Both the position numbers and the translations under genes were made by a program. Shown one piece after another: positions 61,901 to 64,000 of a stretch of 64,000 nt of DNA. The DNA is from Acanthosepion pharaonis (lineage: Eukaryota; Mollusca; Cephalopoda; Sepiida; Sepiidae), in contig CAHIKZ030005201.1 of assembly GCA_903632075.3 (NCBI GenBank), forward strand, positions 256,501-320,500, read 5' to 3'. The notes under the pieces are model-generated. The model had not been told where the DNA came from and did no database searches. It saw only the letters and a program-made list of their open reading frames with translations. Positions within the stretch are counted from its first letter, which is position 1, and each line of letters begins with the position of its first letter.

Positions 61901-63024
61901 TTATAGTAAGATTTGACATAGAACAAACATCTGAGAAATATCAGAAAGTGCAACAAAGACGAAGGAAAATAGACCAGATGAATCGAAATGCATTACAAAA
62001 CTTATTTAATAAAAGTTAATTTGAAAAAGCTGCCATAATTTCCACAAATTCTCTTCTTCAATAATATTTATATACACCAATGACACGGTGCACTTATTAC
62101 AATAATCTGATTTGAATGATTATAGTTGCAACACATGATGATTTCCAAGTTTTTATGTAAGTTTCTTATTCAATTTTGAATATACACAAGTTTTTCTAGA
62201 ATTATCTCCTCTTACTAAGTATTAAGGGTTTTTTCTTTCTGATTCTATCATGATGTGGTCTGTTTACAGTATGTGAGTGAATTGAAGCTGATCTCTGATT
62301 TTGAGCTGATGTTTAGTAATGCTCGTCATTACAATGAAGAAGACTCTCAGGTCTACCTAGATGCAGACACTCTGGAACGAGTACTCAAAAACAAATGGAA
62401 GTCAATGATGTCCCATCCAGAGACTGCCAAAAAACCACCCAGTAAAAGGTATTTTTATTTTATACTCCAACAATAATAAACGTTTTAACACAACAATAGT
62501 ATTTTCATTATTTTCATAATTTCTTATACACTTCACACCAGTTGTGTTTGAAGACTTCACTCTTGTGCAGAAAACTAAATGCATAGAAAATCTGGACATT
62601 TATTGCAGATACACTTCCAATGTTTTAACTTCTTTGTTATTTTTCTCCTCTTTATTTGGATTTCTAATAAATTCAATATTAATTCTCTATTCAGCTTACT
62701 TTGTTAATTAAAAATGAAGTAAACAAGATATTTGAAATTATTGATTTGTTACATTGACCCTTCCTAATATTTTATTCTGGTGGGAAAACTTTTACAATAA
62801 TTAATTTTAGCATAACAATATCTTTATACAAAAAAAAAGAGCAAGAGATAATTAATAATTGCGTTGCTATTGTTTGAATGTTTTTCTCTTTCAGCAAATC
62901 ACGAAGTAAATGCGTTTCGCCATTGTGCATGAAACTTCAGGATCTGTTTGACACAATCAAAGACCATGCTGATTCTCGTGGGCGTATGCTGTCTGCGCCA
63001 TTCCTCAAGCTGCCCCTTAAAAGT
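12744..63024 (+). CDS. PBRM1: polybromo-1 (BAF180), 5' part, 15 spliced exons
   Basis: This is the acetyl-lysine reader subunit of the nuclear PBAF SWI/SNF chromatin remodelling complex. Joined exons give 734 codons (counting the 33-nt microexon): basic NLS-like N-terminus (1-37), bromodomain 1 (38-160), Thr/Ala and acidic linker (155-260), bromodomain 2 (261-370), linker, bromodomain 3 (405-525), linker, bromodomain 4 (568-675) and the first helix of bromodomain 5 (from about 701). Diagnostic stretches match the vertebrate protein closely, for example GRLLC-F-IRAPKRR and IDL-KIQQKLK in domain 1, YPDYY-IKMP in domain 3 and NARHYNEE-SQVY in domain 4. The acetyl-lysine-binding Asn is present in domains 2, 3 and 4 (TFN, HYN, HYN). 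Domain 1 has YY there, as the human protein does. All junctions are GT-AG and phases agree throughout. The family normally has six bromodomains, two BAH domains and an HMG box, so the gene continues past the window. Identification is firm; organism and isoforms are inferred. Confidence 0.96.
13137..14428 (-). mobile_element. hAT-like non-autonomous element, complete copy
   Basis: 1292 bp with ends TAGGTACCTCCACAGA and (other strand) TAGGCACCTCTACAGATTCG. It is flanked by TTTTAGTG (13129-13136) and TTTTAGTA (14429-14436), an 8-bp duplication with one mismatch. The 8-bp duplication and TAG start fit the hAT superfamily. The interior has no transposase frame and matches, reversed, the copy at 57018-58449. 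Confidence 0.8.
16099..17735. mobile_element. hAT-type non-autonomous element, exact 8-bp duplication
   Basis: 1637 bp. Ends TAGGCTTGTCCCTGGTAAC and (other strand) TAGGGTAGTCCCAGGTAAC begin inverted repeats of about 75 bp. The same octamer CTCCTAAC flanks it at 16091-16098 and 17736-17743. The TAGGG start and 8-bp duplication are hAT hallmarks. There is no transposase frame. The interior shares long stretches with the TAGGTACC family at 3822, 13137 and 57018, so it is a diverged sister subfamily. Confidence 0.88.
17893..17970. repeat. three-unit tandem repeat
   Basis: CACATACTCACATTCCATAC occurs three times in units of about 24-29 bp. No function suggested. Confidence 0.85.
18447..18544 (+). 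CDS. PBRM1: PBRM1 exon: bromodomain 1, helix Z and ZA loop start
   Basis: It runs from the acceptor tttttcag to the donor AG|gtaaac; 98 nt, ending in phase 2. It encodes IEICQELYETIRNY, then GRLLCEAFIRAPKR. This aligns without gaps to the first helix of human PBRM1 bromodomain 1 (CHELYNTIRDY, GRLLCELFIRAPKRR). The arginine at the 3' junction is split with the next exon (AG|G). Confidence 0.96.
18545..19257 (+). other. PBRM1 intron with solo LTR
   Basis: 713 bp. The middle is occupied by the solo LTR at 18717-19012; nothing else is seen. Confidence 0.85.
18717..19012. mobile_element. solo LTR of a retrotransposon
   Basis: 296 bp starting TGTTG and ending CAACA, flanked on both sides by GTTTC (18712-18716 and 19013-19017), an exact 5-bp duplication typical of LTR element integrase. 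It contains a palindromic TATATA at about 18960. Read on the minus strand the TATA would lie about 46 bases from the LTR start with about 240 bases downstream, a normal promoter-to-U5 layout, so minus orientation is favoured. There is no internal coding region. It is rich in CpG although the surrounding intron is CpG-poor, suggesting a recent insertion. LTR superfamily not determined. Confidence 0.85.
19258..19405 (+). CDS. PBRM1: PBRM1 exon: bromodomain 1, ZA loop to helix B
   Basis: Acceptor ctttgtag, donor CGT|gtaagg; 148 nt, phase 2 in and phase 0 out. It encodes TAADYYDVVSTPIDLLKIQ, QKLKTDEYEELEQFAADIE and NNTKAYYR. The DYY and P-I-D-L motifs of the ZA loop are present. The position of the canonical acetyl-lysine-contacting Asn is a Tyr (AYY), as in human PBRM1 bromodomain 1 (SYY), so this is a family feature and not a defect. 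The exon stops inside the BC loop, which is where the 33-nt microexon joins. Confidence 0.96.
19406..19927 (+). other. PBRM1 intron before the 33-nt microexon
   Basis: 522 bp. It holds the mariner MITE at 19440-19552; otherwise plain sequence with a pyrimidine tract at the 3' end. Confidence 0.85.
19440..19552. mobile_element. mariner-type MITE with TA duplication
   Basis: 113 bp bounded by TA on both sides (19438-19439, 19553-19554). The left end GGATGCTGAAATGTTCTTGG pairs with the right end, which reads AGGTGTTAAAAAGTTCTTAT on the other strand. Ends match the mariner remnant at 51189. Confidence 0.75.
19928..19960 (+). CDS. PBRM1: PBRM1 33-nt microexon in bromodomain 1 BC loop
   Basis: A strong polypyrimidine acceptor (tctccattctacag) and a consensus donor (ATG|gtgagt) bound 33 nt. 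They keep phase 0 and encode PDNMRAINYRM. Joined after AYYR it restores the conserved PD that follows YYK in human PBRM1. If skipped, AYYR joins KNSQEYKDAC directly, which has exactly the human loop length (YYKPDSPEYKAAC). Inclusion therefore lengthens the BC loop by 11 residues. Both forms are viable, so I treat it as a probable cassette exon; splice sites and frame are seen, usage is inferred. Confidence 0.7.
19961..20881 (+). other. PBRM1 intron after the 33-nt microexon
   Basis: 921 bp; no repeat, RNA gene or further exon recognised. Confidence 0.75.
20882..21373 (+). CDS. PBRM1: PBRM1 exon: end of bromodomain 1, linker, start of bromodomain 2
   Basis: Acceptor gactttag, donor AGATCT|gtgagt; 492 nt, phase 0 to 0, 164 codons. 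The first 24 codons (KNSQEYKDACDLWE, then TTRNELL) finish bromodomain 1. A linker of about 105 residues follows, with a Pro/Ser start, a Thr- and Ala-rich low-complexity tract including a run of six Ala, a basic patch (PERRRSARKN) and six Glu in a row. The vertebrate linker here is about 40 residues and acidic, so this one is expanded. The exon ends with EDVMEINQLYTAI and SEVFQRLPPRS, helix Z of bromodomain 2. A second AG at 20892-20893 could serve as an alternative acceptor 12 nt in (removing KNSQ). Confidence 0.94.
21803..22105 (+). mobile_element. tRNA-derived SINE, CpG-decayed intronic copy
   Basis: 303 bp, same family as 3483-3780 but in plus orientation. The tRNA-like head (TGGCGGAGTAATGG, later GAGTTCATATTCC) lies at the left. 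Flanks ATTGTTCTAGAAG (21790) and ATTGTCCTAAAGA (22106) agree at 11 of 13 positions, a decayed target duplication. Most CpG sites of the other copy are TG or CA here. Confidence 0.82.
23511..23592. repeat. (CA)n(TA)n microsatellite
   Basis: A short CA run followed by about 30 TA units. Likely polymorphic. Confidence 0.95.
24014..24181 (+). CDS. PBRM1: PBRM1 exon: bromodomain 2 core
   Basis: Acceptor ttttttgccag, donor AGG|gtaagc; 168 nt, 56 codons, phase 0 to 0. It encodes KYPKYYEIIKDPIDLKLIG, QRIQDGYYSNVAALEKD and NAKTFNEPRSQVYR. It aligns to human bromodomain 2 (QYPDYYAIIKEPIDLK, NAKTYNEPGSQVFK). The canonical Asn is present in KTFNEP, so the acetyl-lysine pocket looks intact. Confidence 0.97.
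24827..24835 (+). CDS. PBRM1: possible PBRM1 9-nt microexon (DEK) after bromodomain 2 helix B
   Basis: Nine bases encoding Asp-Glu-Lys lie between a pyrimidine-rich tract with AG (tttcctttcttgaaag) and a donor (AAG|gtgaga). Phase is 0 to 0, so inclusion would change SQVYR-DAVTL to SQVYR-DEK-DAVTL without a frameshift. Skipping gives exactly the human spacing (SQVFKDANSI), so it can only be an optional exon. The evidence is splice-site quality plus frame; a chance match is quite possible for so short a sequence. Confidence 0.3.
28355..28450 (+). other. possible cassette or poison exon in the 14.4-kb PBRM1 intron
   Basis: A GC- and CpG-richer island ends in a very good donor (GATGAG|gtaagt). 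From the AG at 28353-28354 to that donor is 96 nt, open in phase 0 with no stop; the last codons read ADEKLMKNSADE. A stronger pyrimidine tract precedes a second AG at 28390-28391. Using that gives 59 nt, which would shift the frame and reach a stop after 12 codons, typical of a poison exon. I recognise no homology. Either version, or a short repeat, is possible. Confidence 0.25.
28511..28536. repeat. (ATC)n microsatellite
   Basis: About eight ATC units. Similar short arrays occur at about 38255 and 58803. Confidence 0.95.
30357..30418. repeat. (TA)n(CA)n microsatellite
   Basis: About 18 TA units pass into about 12 CA units. Same composite type as at 23511. Confidence 0.95.
30960..31004. repeat. 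(TG)22 microsatellite
   Basis: A pure TG run of about 22 units. Confidence 0.95.
31408..31953. mobile_element. fold-back element with tRNA-like centre, copy 1
   Basis: Two arms of about 200 bp (31408-31607 and 31741-31953) are inverted copies. For example TTTACATGT-ACTATTGTCAT on the left mirrors ATGACAATAGT-TACATGTAAA on the right. The centre (31610-31720) looks like a Pol III tRNA head: GTCTAGTGGATTTG as A box and GTGAATTCAATCCC (31658-31671) as B box. The right arm resembles a tRNA-derived SINE tail, so this may be a SINE with an inverted copy of its own tail in front of the head. Copy 2 at 50639 has the same order of parts. Confidence 0.7.
32110..32695 (+). repeat. decayed pyrimidine-rich tandem array with AATAAA motifs
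   Basis: About ten degenerate units of roughly 55 bp, each of the form AATAAAC-CTTTTCTCTCAAATTTTG followed by CTCCTTTATTCTTC and a short CAACC or CACC end. AATAAA survives in several units (about 32161, 32466, 32576, 32679). Units have drifted a lot, so the array is old. Confidence 0.6.
33789..33889. repeat. near-palindromic 101-bp hairpin element
   Basis: The outer 23 bp at 33789-33811 (AACTATAGTTGGCTACTAGA and on) and 33867-33889 pair at 21 of 23 positions, and pairing continues inward with small bulges. The centre includes TGACCTTCAGGTCA. Likely a tiny MITE or a folded RNA source. Confidence 0.65.
34428..34460. repeat. poly(T) run of 33
   Basis: Uninterrupted T33. No SINE body was recognised beside it. 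Confidence 0.95.
35921..36008. repeat. (TC)n then TA-rich microsatellite
   Basis: Ten TC units followed by imperfect TA runs; the phrase TATATAAAACAGATTTTA is partly duplicated at about 35953 and 36000. Confidence 0.9.
38631..38716 (+). CDS. PBRM1: PBRM1 exon: bromodomain 2 helix C and linker
   Basis: Acceptor tattttttag, donor AATAAG|gtgagt; 86 nt, phase 0 in and phase 2 out. It encodes DAVTLRKIIASRKHDSD and ARKAVKSSARIR. This matches the human run DANSIKKIFYMKKAE to SSLRMR in spacing and pattern. It closes bromodomain 2 and starts a basic linker. The final Arg codon is split. Confidence 0.93.
38717..40793 (+). other. PBRM1 intron before bromodomain 3
   Basis: 2.1 kb; it holds the small inverted-repeat element at 39148 and otherwise nothing recognised. 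Confidence 0.75.
39148..39245. mobile_element. mariner-type MITE, degraded
   Basis: The left end TTGAAAAGTTCTTGGCTT pairs with the right end AGCTAAGAACTTTTGATTCAA read on the other strand. The AAAAGTTCTTGGC core matches the ends of the elements at 19440 and 51189. Confidence 0.6.
40794..41009 (+). CDS. PBRM1: PBRM1 exon: linker and bromodomain 3 helix Z
   Basis: Acceptor tttttattacag, donor CAGAG|gtgtgt; 216 nt, phase 2 to 2. The first half is an acidic, poorly conserved linker (EQSEDESDLGGWQSQ). The second half, WSLYFSVKNYKNAMGQ then NLAEPFYKLPSQR, aligns to human bromodomain 3 (YQLYDTVRSCRNNQGQ, LIAEPFYHLPSKK). AEPFY-LPS is a strong signature of this domain. Confidence 0.95.
41010..42025 (+). 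other. PBRM1 intron in bromodomain 3 (first)
   Basis: 1016 bp; long T runs near the donor and no recognised element. Confidence 0.75.
42026..42095 (+). CDS. PBRM1: PBRM1 exon: bromodomain 3 ZA loop
   Basis: Acceptor tatgttgtctag, donor ATCAAG|gtaaga; 70 nt, phase 2 to 0. It encodes (R)QYPDYYEEIKMPMALFNV and RKKIK, matching human KYPDYYQQIKMPISLQQIR. The ZA-loop PDYY and K-M-P motifs are intact. Confidence 0.96.
42096..43120 (+). other. PBRM1 intron in bromodomain 3 (second)
   Basis: 1025 bp; nothing recognised apart from a short TC run at about 42900. Confidence 0.75.
43121..43219 (+). CDS. PBRM1: PBRM1 exon: bromodomain 3 helices A and B
   Basis: Acceptor tttatctccacag, donor TACAAG|gtaaac; 99 nt, 33 codons, phase 0 to 0. 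It encodes KQKYETLDELAADLNLIFD and NAKHYNTDESSLYK, matching human NQEYETLDHLECDLNLMFE and NAKRYNVPNSAIYK. The canonical Asn is present (HYN). Confidence 0.97.
43220..45335 (+). other. PBRM1 intron in bromodomain 3 (third)
   Basis: 2.1 kb; a (GAAG)n stretch at about 43664 and a (GTCT)n array at 45091-45113. No other element seen. Confidence 0.75.
45336..45395 (+). CDS. PBRM1: PBRM1 exon: bromodomain 3 helix C end, tandem donors
   Basis: Acceptor gccaaatcag; 60 nt to GAG|gtaaaa, or 66 nt to AAA|gtaagt at 45401. It encodes DACRLQKIMMDKKKELEKFE, with VK added if the downstream donor is used. The match is human LQQVMQAKKKELARRD. The downstream donor is the better consensus and both keep phase 0, so two isoforms differing by Val-Lys are likely, or the longer one only. 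Confidence 0.93.
47500..47800 (+). other. CpG-rich, exon-like block of unknown nature
   Basis: About 300 bp with clearly higher GC and many CpG (AGCGAGGCGG, CCGGCGAC, GAGCGCC). It has a donor-like ATTG|gtaagt at 47583, a pyrimidine acceptor ttttttgtcag before 47608, and a donor GCTG|gtgagc after 47770. The segment 47608-47770 is open in the PBRM1 phase (Cys-rich, PTCCSLCQTNTQATCC) but is 163 nt, so it would shift the downstream frame. It could be a noncoding RNA exon, a young repeat or an internal regulatory island. No homology recognised. Confidence 0.3.
50639..50930. mobile_element. fold-back element with tRNA-like centre, copy 2
   Basis: The left arm 50639-50673 (TCCTCATCTTTATTGCCATA) mirrors the right arm 50899-50930 (TATGGCAATAAAAATGAGGA). 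Between them lies a tRNA-like head: TAGCCCAGTGAATA as A box and GTGAGTTCAATTCC (50719-50732) as B box. The right part (CACCTGTAGAAGGTTGGAG to GAAACGTG) resembles the tail of copy 1 (CACTTGATGAAAGCTGGAG to AAAACATG). The left arm is shorter than in copy 1. Confidence 0.65.
51189..52309 (-). mobile_element. Tc1/mariner element, 1121 bp, dead
   Basis: Flanked by TA at 51187 and 52310. Ends are related inverted repeats: AGGCGCTGCTCAAAGTTCTTGG on the left; AGGAGATGCTGAAAAGGTTT on the right, read on the minus strand. It encloses a broken mariner transposase on the minus strand. Size is near the usual 1.3 kb of mariners. Confidence 0.85.
51256..52139 (-). pseudogene. mariner-like transposase remnant
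   Basis: Minus-strand fragments in several frames carry mariner transposase landmarks in the right order: a helix-turn-helix region with a LGRPS motif (52139-51894), then NPKSAGKVIATLLGG (around 51650), the region before the catalytic centre (VAERCFLFQCT, about 51500), and the C-terminal CAKCTELWGKYVE (51256-51300), the position of RCI-LQGDYVE in active mariners. Frameshifts and stops separate the pieces, so it cannot make an active enzyme. CpG is depleted, in line with an old insertion. Confidence 0.8.
55603..55770 (-). other. GC-rich insert between 13-bp direct repeats, antisense donor
   Basis: TACAGTAAAAAAA occurs at 55590-55602 and 55771-55783, bracketing a GC-rich block in AT-rich DNA. 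Inside is a five-unit 10-bp tandem repeat (AGCTTGGACC type, 55670-55719). On the minus strand the block has GCCATGATACCACC and ends GGGGCAG|gtaagta, a perfect 5' splice site followed by T-rich sequence. It could be a retroposed fragment carrying an exon end, or an antisense exon. No product recognised. Confidence 0.4.
57018..58449 (+). mobile_element. hAT-like non-autonomous element, complete copy
   Basis: 1432 bp. Ends are TAGGTACTTCCAAAGATTTG and (other strand) TAGTTACCTCCAAAGAAAAG. Flanks TGTATATG (57010-57017) and TATATATG (58450-58457) differ at one base, an 8-bp duplication. It is collinear with the reversed copy at 13137 and with pieces in 3822-8851. No transposase frame. Confidence 0.82.
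58456..58480. repeat. short (TG)n microsatellite
   Basis: About eleven TG units directly beside the hAT-like element end. Confidence 0.9.
60615..60794 (+). CDS. PBRM1: PBRM1 exon: linker and bromodomain 4 helix Z
   Basis: Acceptor ttgctttcag, donor TTCTGT|gtaagg; 180 nt, 60 codons, phase 0 to 0. It has a charged linker (KMDRDAWEDDQTPRSLKSRK and a KKKLLRR cluster), then TKRLWMLYKSVFDFC, the first helix of bromodomain 4. The human counterpart also has a basic Lys/Arg-rich segment before RMKILFNVV. Linker sequence is not conserved, so assignment rests on position and on the following exons. Confidence 0.9.
60795..61507 (+). other. PBRM1 intron in bromodomain 4 (first)
   Basis: 713 bp, possibly split by the 12-nt microexon at 60913 into introns of 118 and 583 nt. 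No repeats seen. Confidence 0.7.
60913..60924 (+). CDS. PBRM1: possible PBRM1 12-nt microexon (ETIK) in bromodomain 4
   Basis: Twelve bases encoding Glu-Thr-Ile-Lys lie between an AG (ctactaattgtgacag) and a donor (AAG|gtaaca), 118 nt after the previous exon, phase 0 to 0. Without it, VFDFC joins DSNGR, giving the same helix-Z to Gly-Arg spacing as bromodomains 1, 3 and 5 of the human protein. With it, the end of helix Z gains four residues. The skipped form looks like the default. A chance match cannot be excluded. Confidence 0.35.
61508..61639 (+). CDS. PBRM1: PBRM1 exon: bromodomain 4 ZA loop and helix A
   Basis: Acceptor ccacttctcttgcag, donor GAAAAG|gtaatt; 132 nt, 44 codons, phase 0 to 0. 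It encodes DSNGRYLREIFMTLPLKRDY, PDYYRVIMEPIDMTTIEN and KIKCEK. It aligns to human bromodomain 4 (DLFMVKPSKKDYPDYYKI, ILEPMDLKIIEHNIR). Confidence 0.97.
61640..62269 (+). other. PBRM1 intron in bromodomain 4 (second)
   Basis: 630 bp; nothing recognised. Confidence 0.75.
62270..62448 (+). CDS. PBRM1: PBRM1 exon: bromodomain 4 helices B and C
   Basis: Acceptor ctgtttacag, donor AAAAG|gtattt; 179 nt, phase 0 to 2. It encodes YVSELKLISDFELMFS, NARHYNEEDSQVYLDAD and TLERVLKNKWKSMM, then a short Lys/Pro linker. It matches human MIEDMKLMFRNARHYNEEG and SQVYNDAHILEKLLKEK. The canonical Asn is present (HYN). Confidence 0.97.
62449..62894 (+). other. PBRM1 intron between bromodomains 4 and 5
   Basis: 446 bp; nothing recognised. 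Confidence 0.75.
62895..63024 (+). CDS. PBRM1: PBRM1 exon: bromodomain 5 helix Z (last exon in window)
   Basis: Acceptor tctctttcag, donor AAAAGT|gtatgt; 130 nt, phase 2 to 0. It encodes (S)KSRSKCVSPLCMKLQDLF, DTIKDHADSRGRMLSAPFL and KLPLKS. It aligns to human MTPMQQKLNEVYEAVKNYT and RGRRLSAIFLRLPSRS. The human protein continues ELPDYY; no such exon appears before 64000, so the gene runs on to the right. Confidence 0.95.
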
Positions 63025-64000
63025 GTATGTAGAAAAATCTTTCTTTGTAATGTTGAGCTGTATTTTATCTGCTTGATAAACTTAGAGAGTAACTTAATCC
63101 CTGGCTCAAGATTCAGCAAGTTACAAAAGTTATTGAGCATTAGAGAAAAGCAGCAATACTTGCCACACAGTTTCTGACATTCCAGAAAAAATATTTTCAA
63201 AAACTAACTTCATATAGATCTTAGCTGAATGAAATATATTCAAATTTGGTGGTGGGTAGGGGGCCTTTTCTTTGTCACTAGATGGGGATAAACAAGCCAT
63301 TTTATTTCCTTCTGTTTAATATATATTTAAATGAGAAAATGATGAAGCTGTTTTAGTTCTTTTTCTTTCATTGCCAATTGATTTTGGATAGAATATAATT
63401 TACTTAAAAAATACTTTAATAAGTATGACACAATAGTCATTTAATATATTTTCTAAGAAAAACATGTCAGATAAATGAGATATTAGTGAAATCACTGTTG
63501 ATAGGAAATGTGATTCTTATAAAAAAAAAATCATTTTTTTTCTTTGGTATTTGATAAATTAACTATTTTTAGAAGCTAATGTTAGAAAATAATTTGAATA
63601 GATAAACAGAATATAAATATGGCCAAGGAAGACAGCTGATTATATTGATAACCATCTAATCAATTGATTTCTTTTAGGCATTGGATGCTAAAAATAAATC
63701 CCATGTTATGAGTTGTGTTGAAGAAAATATGTTGATTGTGGGTCTAAGAATGGAATGAATATATAAACTGTCCTTTTTCTAAAGGGAATAACTAAATAGG
63801 AATAGGAAATTTAAAAGAAAAGGATGAGAATGAATGTCTGAACTGTGATCTGTCAAAGGAGATGTGAGATTTTGAATTAAAATGATAAAATTGACAAAAA
63901 AAAGGCTAAACCTATTTATTAAAATGGGAAATAGTGAGAATTTTTTCTTAAGATTTTAAATGAAAAAACACTAAAATTAAGAATACTTCATTGCTCTTGG
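63025..64000 (+). other. PBRM1 intron, incomplete at window end
   Basis: 976 bp of plain AT-rich intron. No exon beginning with the expected DYY segment of bromodomain 5 is present. Confidence 0.75.

Overview
The window is nuclear DNA from an animal, AT-rich, with very long introns. It carries the 5' two-thirds of one protein-coding gene on the plus strand: polybromo-1 (PBRM1/BAF180), the multi-bromodomain subunit of the PBAF SWI/SNF chromatin remodeller. Fifteen coding exons can be assembled between 12744 and 63024 with GT-AG junctions and compatible phases. They encode 734 codons: a basic N-terminus, bromodomains 1 to 4, and the start of bromodomain 5. The rest of the gene (most of bromodomain 5, bromodomain 6, BAH domains, HMG box in known family members) must lie beyond base 64000. 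No bacterial, organellar or viral gene is visible. The introns, tRNA-derived SINEs, dinucleotide arrays and CpG-poor gene body point to a mollusc, most likely a coleoid cephalopod (octopus-like). That placement is inference from style, not a database match.

Layout. 1-12718: upstream DNA and probably a 5' untranslated intron. It has no recognisable coding exon, but holds a small mariner-type MITE, a tRNA-derived SINE with a 14-bp target duplication, and a 5-kb pile-up of rearranged hAT-like non-autonomous transposons. 12719-24181: the start codon exon, bromodomain 1, a 33-nt microexon, a long Thr/Ala-rich and acidic linker, and bromodomain 2. The introns here hold two hAT-type elements with 8-bp duplications, a solo LTR with a 5-bp duplication, a second SINE copy and a mariner MITE. 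24182-38630: a 14.4-kb intron with microsatellites, a fold-back tRNA-headed element, a pyrimidine-rich tandem array, a possible 9-nt microexon and a possible 96-nt cassette exon. 38631-45395: the linker and bromodomain 3. 45396-60614: a 15.2-kb intron with a dead mariner transposase, a second fold-back tRNA-headed element, another hAT-type element and two GC-rich islands of unknown nature. 60615-63024: bromodomain 4 (with a possible 12-nt microexon) and the first helix of bromodomain 5.

The most interesting signals are the small in-frame cassette exons at loop or helix edges of three successive bromodomains. If spliced in, they would change acetyl-lysine readers of PBAF by 11, 3 or 4 residues. 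A tandem donor could add 2 more residues after bromodomain 3. The second strong signal is a drop in CpG between about 5 and 9 kb, mirrored by CpG-rich and CpG-decayed copies of the same SINE on the two sides. This suggests a methylated gene body and helps place the unseen promoter. Several transposon insertions are defined to the base by their target duplications.
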